From an uncultured Clostridia bacterium (GTDB lineage: Bacteria; Bacillota; Clostridia; TANB77; CAG-508), in NCBI GenBank assembly GCA_944386365.1, contig CALXAT010000002.1, positions 109,202-173,201 of the forward strand: a stretch of 64,000 nt of DNA. Reading direction: 5' to 3'. The position numbers and the translations under genes are program-made. Positions 1 to 7,610 of this stretch are shown here, piece after piece. How positions within the stretch are numbered: the stretch's first letter is position 1; each line of letters begins with the position of its first letter. The notes below the pieces were generated by a model, which did no database searches, was not told where the DNA came from, and was given only the letters and a program-made list of their open reading frames with translations.

Positions 1-1064
1 ATAACCCTAAACTTCCTGCTTCTTTAATTAAACTTATTTTTGTATCTGTCTTGGCATATTTGATACGATTTACTGAAAATTCTATACAATGTCCTTCTTT
101 TATAGCTTTATCTCCAAATATTGCATTTGTAAAAGCCTGTCCCATTTGTATTGCTCGTGGTTCTAGAACACTTTCATAGAAAGCGTTCCATTCATCTGGA
201 GTATATTTACTTTTTATGATTTCTTCTGACACCATAAAATATCCATATATATTTCCGTTTACCATTTCTAGTTGGTCTTTATTTAACAATACTGGCTCTA
301 AATTTATTTCTTTAAAGTCCATTCTTGCATCTAGTCCAGCAATTCCTGAGGTACTTTTTAGCAAATCATTTACAAAATTATTTCGCATTTCTTGTATATC
401 TGTATTTTTTAGCATTGCATTAGCTGCTTTTATAATTCCTCTTAAAGACGTACTTATTTTTATTGCATTCTTTATTCCGTCATCAGCTACAGTTTGAGTC
501 TCTATTGCACTTAATAAAGCCTCATTTGTATCTCCATAAAAGTCATGGTCTATGTAATAATCTCTTAAATGTATTATTCCACTGTATTTTATGTAATATA
601 TATTTCCATTCAAAAATTGAAACTTTAACCAAATTTCATTTTCGTATTCGACTAGAGTACAAAACAAGGGATTTAATGGATATAAACCTCTTAAATATCC
701 TCTATTATCTATATCTATGTATATAAATTCATTATTTTGTGCTAACCACAATGCTACTGTTTTATATAAAAATTGATATACTGTCATAAACGGATTTGGC
801 CTACAACTTATTATATAATTTATATCTCCATTTATTGAATTTTTTAATTGTCCATCTCTTTTATAATGCCTTGGCATCATTTTTGCACAATGTGTTGCTA
901 TCGCATTTATACATTCTTTAGCTATGATGTTATCCTTTACATTATCAGAGATATCTGTATATGTAGCATTAAATCCGCTTAATAACTGTAATGTTTGCTC
1001 TAATATTTTTTGCTTTTTATTTCCGAAAAATCATATTAAATAAGCTTCTTTTTTCTTTTTTCAT
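1..1064 (-). CDS. HK97-family phage portal protein, partial, with +1 frameshift at a CGG codon
   Basis: The portal forms the dodecameric ring through which DNA enters and leaves the capsid. The C-terminus runs off the window start; about 350 residues are visible. The N-terminal frame starts at ATG 1064, one base after the TerL stop, with a strong AGGAGG site. It runs MKKEKRSLFNMIF, then meets in-frame CGG (1025-1023) and stops two codons later. Skipping the C gives GNKKQKIL and an uninterrupted portal reading to position 1. Portal-like stretches include AKMMPRHYK, NPFMTVYQFLYKTVALW and YTPDEWNAFYESVLEPRAIQ. The downstream frame has no ATG, GTG or TTG before the conserved region, so it cannot start by itself. 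The family call is secure; whether the shift is translational or a mutation is inference. Confidence 0.88.
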
Positions 1065-1065
1065 C

Positions 1066-2772
1066 TTATTCCTCCTGCAATACTAGATAATCTTGCATTT
1101 TATCAAATAAAACACAGTAAGCTATTATTAAACTTACTGTGCCATCAATTCTTGCTCTTTGTTTTTGTCCTTTAACTGGTCTTATATTATCATTTTCATC
1201 TCTTTTTACAGATGTATTACATAAACACCATTTTAAAATTGGATTATTATTATAATTCACATTCTTTTCAATCAAATCCGCTTCTAGTTGTTTCATCGGA
1301 TTAGACATTGTTTTAGCTCCTTGCCTTACCTCTATCATATTAAATCCATATTCTTTCATTTCTTCTACCCAATATTGTGTATTCCAAGGGTCATATCCTA
1401 CCCATAATGTAGAAATATTATAATCTTCATACATTCTCAAAAACCATTGTGTTACATCGCTATAATTTACTTTGGCTCCATCACATATTGTAACCAGTCC
1501 TCTTTTTTCCCATTTATCGTATGGAATTTTATCATCTTTTATCTTAAATTCTAGTCTTTCAGAAGGTATAAAATACTGCTGTATTACATATTTCTTATTA
1601 TGTTTGACTATAACTAATGTTGCACATGTTAAATCTGTTGTACTAGATAAATCAGCTCCTCCAATTGCATAAGTATCGAACAATTCCTCTAAATTATAAA
1701 CCTCTTCATTATTAGCTATATCAAATGTTAACCATTTATCCTGTTCATTTTGTCTAACATTAAAGTCCTTGCAAAGTAAATTAGATAATTCTGTTGGATT
1801 GTTTTTAGCTCTGTTTACTTTTTCTCGCAAATCTCTTATATTTTTAATTGTTCCTAAACCAGGATTTGCTTTATACCATTTTTTCTCATCCTGCCACTCA
1901 TTTTGATTATCTAATTCATATATAACTGCAAGAATTGTTTCATCTTCTATTCCACCTTCTAGGTTTTCATATCCATCTATTACTGAACTAGCATATTCAT
2001 ATTCATTATCAAAGACGCTTTCTCTTATAATTCCCATTGTAGATGTTTCAAGAAAAAGTGGCTCTTCCCTAGCAGACATAGAATCATACATAACATCAAG
2101 TAAATTTTTATCTTTCCAAGCATGAATTTCATCTCCTATAACAAAAAATGCATTTAAACCATCTAACGAATTACTATCACTGGCCAATGCTTTAAAGAAA
2201 CTTTCTGTTGAATCGTAAAATAATCCATTTACTAAAGTTCTTATCCTTTTGGCTAAAACAGGACTTTTCTTAATCATCCTTTTTGCTTCTTCCCAAACAA
2301 CCTTAGCTTGATCCTTTTTAGTAGCTACAGAATATACTTCTGCGCCTCCCTCTCCTGCAGAAGTAAGCATATAATTACCAAGTCCTGCATCTATTGTGGA
2401 TTTTCCATTTTTTCTTCCAACAAATAAAATTCCTTTTTTATATTTTCTTAGGCCTGTATCCTTATCTACAAATCCAAATAATGCTTGAATAAAAGCTTTT
2501 TGCCATAATTCTAAAATAACAGATTTTCCTGCCCACTTTCCTTTTGAGTGTTTACAAAATCTTTCTATAAACTCAATAGGTCTATTACCTTTTTTTATAT
2601 CAAATATATAAGTATGTGTTTCATCTTCTTCTGTTATCTCATTAAAAAAAGAAACCTGTTTTGGATTATATAAATCTTGAACAAGTTTCTTGTATGTAAT
2701 CAATACTTTTCGACAAGCCTTATCTGGATTTTTTAATAAAAATTGATAGTATTCTTCTATGTATGTCATCAT
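1066..2772 (-). CDS. Phage terminase large subunit (Terminase_1 type)
   Basis: This is the motor ATPase and nuclease that packages and cuts phage DNA (568 aa, normal for HK97-type phages). The N-terminal ATPase has a Walker A-like FVGRKNGKST near residues 116-125 and a Walker B-like FVIGDEIHAW near 210-219. The C-terminal RNase H-like nuclease has the acidic motif GGADLSSTTDLT near 372 and YDPWNTQ near 460. Its ATG overlaps the stop of the small terminase gene (ATGA), and its own stop is one base from the portal start, so the three are one translationally coupled late operon. Confidence 0.95.
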   Translation of the reverse strand: MMTYIEEYYQFLLKNPDKACRKVLITYKKLVQDLYNPKQVSFFNEITEEDETHTYIFDIKKGNRPIEFIERFCKHSKGKWAGKSVILELWQKAFIQALFGFVDKDTGLRKYKKGILFVGRKNGKSTIDAGLGNYMLTSAGEGGAEVYSVATKKDQAKVVWEEAKRMIKKSPVLAKRIRTLVNGLFYDSTESFFKALASDSNSLDGLNAFFVIGDEIHAWKDKNLLDVMYDSMSAREEPLFLETSTMGIIRESVFDNEYEYASSVIDGYENLEGGIEDETILAVIYELDNQNEWQDEKKWYKANPGLGTIKNIRDLREKVNRAKNNPTELSNLLCKDFNVRQNEQDKWLTFDIANNEEVYNLEELFDTYAIGGADLSSTTDLTCATLVIVKHNKKYVIQQYFIPSERLEFKIKDDKIPYDKWEKRGLVTICDGAKVNYSDVTQWFLRMYEDYNISTLWVGYDPWNTQYWVEEMKEYGFNMIEVRQGAKTMSNPMKQLEADLIEKNVNYNNNPILKWCLCNTSVKRDENDNIRPVKGQKQRARIDGTVSLIIAYCVLFDKMQDYLVLQEE

Positions 2773-3158
2773 GATAAACCATTGAATTTCTTAAATTCAT
2801 CATCCTCATCTATCTTTTTTTGTTCTGGCATCATATCATTTAATTGTTTTATTATATTCATATAATTCTTTATCATTGTATTATATGTTTTACTTTCAAT
2901 TGATTCTTTAAATCCATATTGGTCTCTTCCATTTACATATGTTTCTTTTACTCCATATTTAACAATATCCTTTTTTAAATCTTCTAAGGTTATAGACATA
3001 AAGGCCGCATTTTCAATTAAACTTTTTGCTAGTTTCTTTTTATTTTCTTCTAGATCTTTAAATAATTTTTTTAATCTATTTACTTCTTTTTTTATTATTT
3101 TATTTTTTTCTATTAATGCTTGTCCACTTAAGCCTTCATTGTTTTCGTCTTCCTCCAC
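2769..3158 (-). CDS. Phage terminase small subunit, P27 family
   Basis: The small terminase recognises the packaging site and recruits the large subunit. The C-terminal half carries the P27 pattern YGVKETYVNGRDQYGFKES followed by YNTMIKNYMNIIKQLNDM. I chose the GTG at 3158 (129 aa), which follows AAGGAGG by about 12 bases. An ATG at 3227 would add 23 basic, Cys-containing residues unlike the family. A helical Lys/Glu-rich segment precedes the P27 core. Confidence 0.88.
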   Translation of the reverse strand: MEEDENNEGLSGQALIEKNKIIKKEVNRLKKLFKDLEENKKKLAKSLIENAAFMSITLEDLKKDIVKYGVKETYVNGRDQYGFKESIESKTYNTMIKNYMNIIKQLNDMMPEQKKIDEDDEFKKFNGLS

Positions 3159-3192
3159 CTTATATCTACACCTCCTTGTGACTACACCCCTC

Positions 3193-3210
3193 ACGCAAAA
3201 TGACTTGCGT
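3193..3210. repeat. Small inverted repeat just upstream of the terminase operon
   Basis: A perfect 6-bp inverted repeat (ACGCAA/TTGCGT, 6-base loop) lies in the roughly 110-bp gap before the small terminase start. In HK97-like phages the cos site is normally next to this gene, so this GC-richer gap is a candidate for cos or a terminase binding site. It has no T tract, so a terminator is unlikely. The role is inferred from position only. Confidence 0.35.
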
Positions 3211-3271
3211 ATTTTTCGAATGCCCACTCACCGTTTTCCCTTAGGGTAGTTTTTATATGCCTTATGGGGGG

Positions 3272-3643
3272 CTATTTGTACTGTATTGTTTCTTCTTTTA
3301 CTGGATTTCCACTTTCGTCATAATATGTTGTAGTTGTATAATCTCTTCCTTTTGCATAATCTACTCCAATTGCTTTATCTAATGTTAAACCATTGCTTAA
3401 TATAACGCATTTATGTTTTAATATGTTTGTTAATTTTATTTCCATATTTTCTATATCATATTTTTTATAAAGAGCTTCACAATTAAATATAAAAACTGTA
3501 TCTTCGTCTGCTTCTATTACATTACTAAGACTAAAGTTATTATCTATTTCTCTAATCTCTTTTAGCGCTTGTTTTATTTCTCTTAATACTTGTTTTACTC
3601 TTTCTAAATTTTCTATATCTTTATCACTTATTAAACTAGCCAT
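3272..3643 (-). CDS. Hypothetical phage protein (123 aa)
   Basis: I do not recognise the family. The N-terminal third is predicted helical and charged (KQVLREIKQALKEIRE). The middle is hydrophobic, and the C-terminus has YAKGRDYTTTTYYDESGNP, which looks like a beta hairpin. The start at 3643 has a good AGGAGAT site. It sits between the HNH gene and the small terminase, where phages often keep small packaging-associated proteins. Confidence 0.75.
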   Translation of the reverse strand: MASLISDKDIENLERVKQVLREIKQALKEIREIDNNFSLSNVIEADEDTVFIFNCEALYKKYDIENMEIKLTNILKHKCVILSNGLTLDKAIGVDYAKGRDYTTTTYYDESGNPVKEETIQYK

Positions 3644-3652
3644 ATTTATCTC

Positions 3653-3898
3653 CTATTCTATATAATCATCATATATTGTTATAGTATTATTATTTATAAT
3701 AATTCCTCTATTAAATTCATTTAATGTAGTAACTTCTTTTTCAAGTAGTATTAAATCATCTAATGTTTCTATTGTTATATACGAATACTTGTTATCTTCT
3801 TGATAATCATATTTATTTAATATTTGTTTATAAACTTCTTTTACCTTTTCATCTTCGTACCAATTTTCTTTATCTACATTCCTTATTTTAAATTTCAT
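3653..3898 (-). CDS. Hypothetical phage protein (81 aa)
   Basis: This small acidic protein is of no family I recognise. Its start overlaps the 3' end of the frameshifted HNH gene by 11 bases. That overlap is the spacing expected only if the HNH gene is read through in its +1 frame, so it supports the HNH reconstruction. Confidence 0.65.
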   Translation of the reverse strand: MKFKIRNVDKENWYEDEKVKEVYKQILNKYDYQEDNKYSYITIETLDDLILLEKEVTTLNEFNRGIIINNNTITIYDDYIE

Positions 3899-4200
3899 TC
3901 TTTATTAAATCTCCATTCTCATCAAAACTATATTCCTCTTCTTTAGAAAAATGTTCTTTGTTGTGGCATTTCTTGCATAAACTTTCTGTATTGTTTATAT
4001 TAAAGAATATATCATCATCTTGATAGTTTTGGTCTGTTACATATTCCTTATGGTGCACAAAAAAAGCAGGTATATATAACCCGCTTCTTTAAACATCTTT
4101 CACATAATCCATTTGTTAATAATAGTTTTTCTTTTCTAAGCTTTTGCCATCTTTTACTTTTATACTTTCTTGCTATTTTTGGATTATCTCTGTATGTCAT
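3888..4200 (-). CDS. HNH homing-type/packaging endonuclease with +1 frameshift at a CGG codon
   Basis: Phage HNH nucleases beside the terminase assist DNA cleavage during packaging. The first frame starts at ATG 4200 and encodes RWQKLRKEKLL and NGLCERCLKK. It then meets in-frame CGG (4083-4081) and reaches a stop 11 codons later. Skipping the C gives GLYIPAFFVHHKEYV, then NINNTESLCKKCHNKEH, ending at 3888: a complete 103-aa HNH protein with the His-His, Asn and His residues and four zinc-type Cys (C-x2-C before, C-x2-C after). The KKG-x-Y-x-PA junction is what this family normally shows. The 5' end overlaps the preceding gene by 17 bases. Confidence 0.85.
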
Positions 4201-4426
4201 TTTCTTTCTTCTTTCTATTTCTTTTTACTGCCTTTTCTGCTTTTGGTTTTACTGTTGCTGTTTCTATTTCCTCTTCTATTAAAATTGCATAAGGTTCTCC
4301 ATTTGCTCTTTTAGTATTTAATATTTCTTCTGCTCTTTTATTATTAAATTCTTTTATTTGTCCCTTTTCATATTTTTCTCCTGTATATTTGTCTGGTACA
4401 TTTACTAAAAACTTTAATTTTTTCAT
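4184..4426 (-). CDS. Hypothetical phage protein, Lys/Glu-rich tail (80 aa)
   Basis: The N-terminal part (VPDKYTGEKYEKGQIKEF, then RAEEILNTKRANG) resembles small phage proteins of unknown function with an SH3-like fold, possibly head-completion related. The C-terminus is basic and low-complexity. A plausible AAGGAT site lies ten bases before the ATG. The stop lies inside the start of the HNH gene. Confidence 0.65.
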   Translation of the reverse strand: MKKLKFLVNVPDKYTGEKYEKGQIKEFNNKRAEEILNTKRANGEPYAILIEEEIETATVKPKAEKAVKRNRKKKENDIQR

Positions 4427-4427
4427 T

Positions 4428-4634
4428 TCACACTAATCCTTTCATTAACGGTTTTAATTGTTTAGCTGTAATATCTGTGTATTGTTTTTTCTTTTTCTTT
4501 GGTCTGCTTGCTCTTTCATACGGTTCACAATACAAAGTTCCATCTGTTCTTTTTAGTATTTCACAATCTTTCTTCTCTTTATCCTTACAATTACTGCAGA
4601 TTTCTTCTACAAATCTTTCATATGCATTTTTCAT
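4428..4634 (-). CDS. Hypothetical phage protein with four cysteines (68 aa)
   Basis: The N-terminal half has CSNCKDKEKKDC followed by another Cys (LYCEPYERAS), a compact Cys cluster that could bind zinc. The C-terminus is Lys-rich. An AAGGAG site overlaps the stop of the preceding 41-aa gene. The function is unknown. Confidence 0.65.
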   Translation of the reverse strand: MKNAYERFVEEICSNCKDKEKKDCEILKRTDGTLYCEPYERASRPKKKKKQYTDITAKQLKPLMKGLV

Positions 4635-4644
4635 ATGTTACTCC

Positions 4645-4770
4645 TTAAATTATAGAATGCATTATTCTATGATTTCTTAAAAAATCTTTTGCACTCCAAT
4701 AAGTTAATCCTTTTTGTTTTGCTGTTTTTATATATCTTTCTGCACTTTCTTTGGTCCATTTTCTTTTCAT
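4645..4770 (-). CDS. Small hypothetical phage protein (41 aa)
   Basis: This is a short gene with a clear AAGGAGAG site before ATG 4770. The product begins MKRKWTKESAERYIKTAKQ and contains GLTYWSAKDFLRNH. It is basic, probably helical and similar in style to small phage proteins with a WTKE-type N-terminus. Its stop runs straight into the Shine-Dalgarno of the next gene. It is the first protein gene after the late non-coding RNA region. Confidence 0.65.
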   Translation of the reverse strand: MKRKWTKESAERYIKTAKQKGLTYWSAKDFLRNHRIMHSII

Positions 4771-5083
4771 AATTCATCTCTCCTTTTTATAAACACTATG
4801 CAAAAATATATGGATTTTAAAAAGCTTAATTCTATTCGTCAATAAAATTAGTTCTTTTTATTTGTAATAGTTTTTTTGCTCTCCTTGTAGTTGTCTATTA
4901 CCACAACCACTCAACCTTGGTGGAAAGACTATTTTTATATTTCTGCATACTATTTACAATAGAACTCGCTAGGAAAGTTCTTGTCCTTGCTCTTCCATTT
5001 TTTTCCTCTAAAAGGCGGTATATATGAACGCATCCAAACAGCTAATCTATATTAATATTACCTAGCATATATTAATAACTTAT
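4771..5083 (-). other. Structured non-coding segment downstream of the tRNA-like element
   Basis: No reading frame of any substance is present. On the minus strand several hairpins can be drawn: AGAACT/AGTTCT near 4963-4983, CCAC/GTGG near 4904-4920, and GTTGT/ACAAC near 4884-4902. They suggest that the transcript leaving the tRNA region is still structured, either as the 3' part of the large RNA or as its processing leader. Confidence 0.4.
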
Positions 5084-5237
5084 TTGTGTAGGTTAGGATT
5101 TGCACCTAACATGTGGTAGCTCCCTAAGCTACATCATCGTCTCGAATTAATCTACGCACGAGCAGGTCACCTGGTTTGACTCTGAAACACAACCGACATT
5201 TCTGTCATAAAGCGTCTACCTATTCCGCCACTACACA
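5084..5237 (-). tRNA. Oversized tRNA-Leu-like element (possible pseudo-tRNA or insertion-bearing tRNA)
   Basis: The 5' end has a 7-base acceptor strand TGTGTAG, then TG and a leucine-type D-arm (GCGGAATAGGTAGACGC). The 3' end has a T-arm-like hairpin (loop TGCAAAT, 5-6 bp stem) and the exact acceptor complement CTACACA. A 6-bp hairpin near 5118-5134 could be the long variable arm. The body is about 154 bases instead of about 85, no CCA is encoded, and I cannot place a canonical anticodon arm. About 65 extra bases appear to lie between the D-arm and the variable arm. It could be a decayed tRNA, a tRNA with an insertion, or a tRNA-like domain of the large RNA. Confidence 0.4.
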
Positions 5238-5315
5238 TTAAAAAGAGCAGACATTAATATTAACATCTACTCTTCTCTTAAATACCCTTTTCTTTTAATT
5301 ATACTTTATAGGGTT

Positions 5316-5392
5316 TGGTTGCAGAAGTAAGATTCGAACTTACGATCTCTAGCTTATGAGACTAGCGAGATTGACCTCTTCTCCATTCCGCA
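5316..5392 (-). tRNA. Phage tRNA-Met (anticodon CAU)
   Basis: A cloverleaf fits: acceptor TGCGGAA/TTCTGCA with discriminator A and encoded CCA, anticodon arm CTAGT-CTCATAA-GCTAG with CAU, and T arm GTAAG-TTCGAAT-CTTAC. The D-arm is short and irregular (a 3-bp stem). CAU could read AUG, or AUA if the C is modified to lysidine. It sits directly 3' of the large non-coding RNA, a typical place for tRNAs beside ROOL/GOLLD RNAs in phages. Confidence 0.85.
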
Positions 5393-5399
5393 ATATAAA

Positions 5400-6043
5400 A
5401 TACATTTAGACTTTCGCCTTACAAATTATTATCTTCTTAATTATTCAATCACCGAGAGAACAAGTCTGAGCTATAAGTAGCGACCTTATAACTTCTTGCC
5501 CCTTTCAAGCTCGTGCAAGATTGACTACTTGCAAATTTCACCCATCATTCAGAATGTTTTTGAATTTCCAATCCTAACATTGCTTTTTATCTCGAATTGA
5601 GCTACTTTTACCTAGTTATGTCTTATATCCTCTTTTCAGAGTATTCACGAGAAATAGCCTTATTTAGCATTACCTACATTGCTTCATATTTGCTAGATAT
5701 GAGTTATAGGCTTATTGACTACTAGTCCGTCTATTACGGCTACGACAACTCTAGTATTTTATTAAGCGATAACATTTGCACATTATCCAGTATTGATTTT
5801 TACATCTTCTTTAACTATATTACTATAATTAAAAAGCAACCTTCTAAAAGTATCCTTTTAGCTGACTACTTGTCGGATAATTCCATGACACATGATATTG
5901 TGTTTATTCACATGGTTAAAATGTAATTGGCAAGAGACTGTTAAAGTACAATCTCTATGAAACTTTTGTAAAAAAATATTTCAAAAATAAAAGGGGATAA
6001 ACTTATTTAAAGTTTCTATATTTTGTCTTGCGACAATCTTACT
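5400..6043 (-). ncRNA. Large structured phage RNA, ROOL/GOLLD-like (candidate)
   Basis: About 640 bases carry no sustained reading frame but have a higher GC content than the flanks and many local hairpins: CCGT/ACGG near 5722-5738, AAAGGATAC/GTATCCTTTT near 5845-5860, and TTGTC/GACAA near 6022-6035. The segment lies directly downstream of the late promoter and upstream of tRNA-Met, between the ArpU-type regulator and the packaging genes. ROOL and GOLLD RNAs of phages and prophages are known for this size and this neighbourhood. I could not match a consensus by eye, so the class is inference; ROOL fits the length better. Ends are approximate. Confidence 0.6.
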
Positions 6044-6049
6044 ATTGTT

Positions 6050-6055
6050 ATTATA
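6050..6055 (-). promoter_or_regulatory. -10 element of the late promoter
   Basis: On the minus strand TATAAT lies just downstream of the late regulator gene and about seven bases before the proposed 5' end of the large RNA. No good -35 hexamer is present at 17 bp. Phased repeats occupy that region instead, as expected for an activator-dependent late promoter. Confidence 0.6.
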
Positions 6056-6077
6056 CTATATATATTAGTACAATTCT

Positions 6078-6106
6078 ACGACATATTTACGACATTTTAA
6101 CGACAT
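6078..6106 (-). repeat. Three ACGACAT repeats phased at 11 bp (activator site)
   Basis: ACGACAT occurs at 6078, 6089 and 6100, exactly one helical turn apart, about 22 bp upstream of the late -10 element. On the transcribed strand it reads ATGTCGT. The arrangement looks like a cooperative binding site, presumably for the late regulator encoded immediately beside it. The binding protein is inference; the repeats are seen directly. Confidence 0.65.
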
Positions 6107-6107
6107 T

Positions 6108-6587
6108 TTATAAATTTAACATCTTGTTAGTAGCTTTTTCTATTATTCTTTGTATATGTCTATCACTTCTTGTTTGATTAAATAATTGAAAATATAATTT
6201 ATTTCCAATATCTTCTGCTGTTCTTCCTTCTACATAATAAGCTGTTAATATTTCTCTTTCTTTATATTTTAATCCTATTAATCTATCATCTACTGATTCT
6301 ACTTTATCTCTTAATTCTCTTACTGTTTTTTCTAGCTCTTTAATCTCCTCTTCTAATTCTCTTCTTTTACTATCATTTTCTTCTACTTGTCTTCCCACTT
6401 TGTCAGATATTTTATTCTTACTATGTATATCTTGATTTAATCCATATGCTACAGATAAACTAACATCTATCTCTTCTAATGATTTTAGCTTTATCCTTGC
6501 TAGTTTTAATTCTTTTAGTCTTATATTTAATTTAGCTTTATTTTCTTTATAACTTTTTAATAATTCTATCAATTCAGATTTAGTCAT
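6108..6587 (-). CDS. ArpU/RinA-type phage late transcription regulator
   Basis: The 159-aa protein has a long N-terminal coiled coil (Lys/Glu-rich, residues 5-100) and a C-terminal sigma-region-4-like helix-turn-helix: LKYKEREILTAYYVEGRTAE, then DRHIQRIIEKATNKM. This architecture is that of ArpU/RinA-like regulators, which switch on packaging and lysis genes. Start ATG 6587 has an excellent AAGGAGG site; an upstream TTG at 6608 is disfavoured. It is the last gene before the late promoter and its repeats. Confidence 0.75.
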   Translation of the reverse strand: MTKSELIELLKSYKENKAKLNIRLKELKLARIKLKSLEEIDVSLSVAYGLNQDIHSKNKISDKVGRQVEENDSKRRELEEEIKELEKTVRELRDKVESVDDRLIGLKYKEREILTAYYVEGRTAEDIGNKLYFQLFNQTRSDRHIQRIIEKATNKMLNL

Positions 6588-6597
6588 TTGTTCCTCC

Positions 6598-6732
6598 TTA
6601 CTCTTCAATTAATTCTTGAAAAAACATAACTACTTCCATGTATATTTCTTGTGCTTCTCCTTCTGTTATATTTACTAGCGTCTCATATTTCTTTAAGTCT
6701 TTCTTTAATATGTTTTTTATTTCTTTTGTCAT
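6598..6732 (-). CDS. Small hypothetical phage protein (44 aa)
   Basis: This short helical, acidic protein (MTKEIKNILKKDLKKYET at the start, ending FFQELIEE) lies between the RNA ligase and the late regulator. Its stop is immediately followed by the regulator's AAGGAGG. I recognise no family. Confidence 0.6.
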   Translation of the reverse strand: MTKEIKNILKKDLKKYETLVNITEGEAQEIYMEVVMFFQELIEE

Positions 6733-6736
6733 AAAA

Positions 6737-7609
6737 TCACTTACTTTCTACATATTCCTTTATATTAGGAACTGCTTGTTTTTTTATTATTCTATTAATA
6801 TCTTTTAATATCTGCTCTTTTTCCTCTTCTAAAATATCTTGTGCAATAACATCTAAATTTTTAAATATTTCTCTATAATCTTCTGGTTTTGGGTTTTCTA
6901 TTCCTAATGTAGTTAGGAACTTGCATATTCTCATAGGTGTTATATATCTATCTAAAAATGCAAATGGACTTTTTGTCTCTGTATTTTTTATACTTTTTAC
7001 TTCTTGAAATTTATCTCCTACTATTTTTATTCTTTTTTCTCCGTCTAGTGTTTTAATTACTATTCCTTCTCTGATACAATCTGTTCCCTCTAATGCTGAT
7101 TTTTGATTGTCTACATATTTTTCTTTCAATTCTTCATAACTTGTAAAATTCATTACTTTTAGTTCTGGTACTGTCTTTAGTCCTATTTTTTCTGCTATTT
7201 CTTTCATTTCTGATATAGTAGCAAATACTCTTGTAAAGTCTTCATCTTCTGTTGGTCTTTGTTCTATCTTTTCTACTAGATCAAAAGCATAATATGGTTC
7301 TATTTTTCCTTGTTTTGCTAAAGAATTATAATTTATCTTACCTTGTCCTAACCATTCTCCAAAAAGTACGTATCCTTTTGGCAAATATTCTAATATTTTA
7401 TCTTCTTTGGCTTTCATGTATTTTACAAATCCACCTAAACCGTCTTCTCCTTTTAATTCTTGACTTCTACTAAAATATCTTATTTTTCCATTATCGTTAT
7501 ATATTGCTGTATTACTTCCGTCTAATTTTTCTTGAATTACTACAAGTTGTCCTTTTTCTATTTGATATTTTGCATTGTCTGGTCTTTTTATCTTACAATA
7601 CATTTTCAT
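6737..7609 (-). CDS. Phage RNA ligase, Rnl2-like
   Basis: This ATP-dependent RNA ligase (290 aa) seals nicked RNA, typically tRNAs cut by host defences. The nucleotidyltransferase motifs appear in order: motif I EKLDGSN (Lys near residue 28 is the AMP acceptor), motif III-like VLFGEWLG near 81-88, motif IV REGIVIKT near 182, and motif V-like IKIVGDKFQEVKS near 195-207. A helical C-terminal domain follows. An RNA ligase close to phage tRNAs and a large RNA points to RNA repair during infection. The start has a GAGGAAAA site. Confidence 0.85.
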   Translation of the reverse strand: MKMYCKIKRPDNAKYQIEKGQLVVIQEKLDGSNTAIYNDNGKIRYFSRSQELKGEDGLGGFVKYMKAKEDKILEYLPKGYVLFGEWLGQGKINYNSLAKQGKIEPYYAFDLVEKIEQRPTEDEDFTRVFATISEMKEIAEKIGLKTVPELKVMNFTSYEELKEKYVDNQKSALEGTDCIREGIVIKTLDGEKRIKIVGDKFQEVKSIKNTETKSPFAFLDRYITPMRICKFLTTLGIENPKPEDYREIFKNLDVIAQDILEEEKEQILKDINRIIKKQAVPNIKEYVESK

Positions 7610-7610
7610 A

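Noticed and set aside
3159..3227. Extended N-terminus of the small terminase
   Set aside because: The extra 23 residues are basic and Cys-containing, unlike the family, and AAGGAGG points to GTG 3158.
5400..6043. A decayed protein gene in the late RNA region
   Set aside because: No frame shows protein-like composition, and hairpins and raised GC content suggest RNA.
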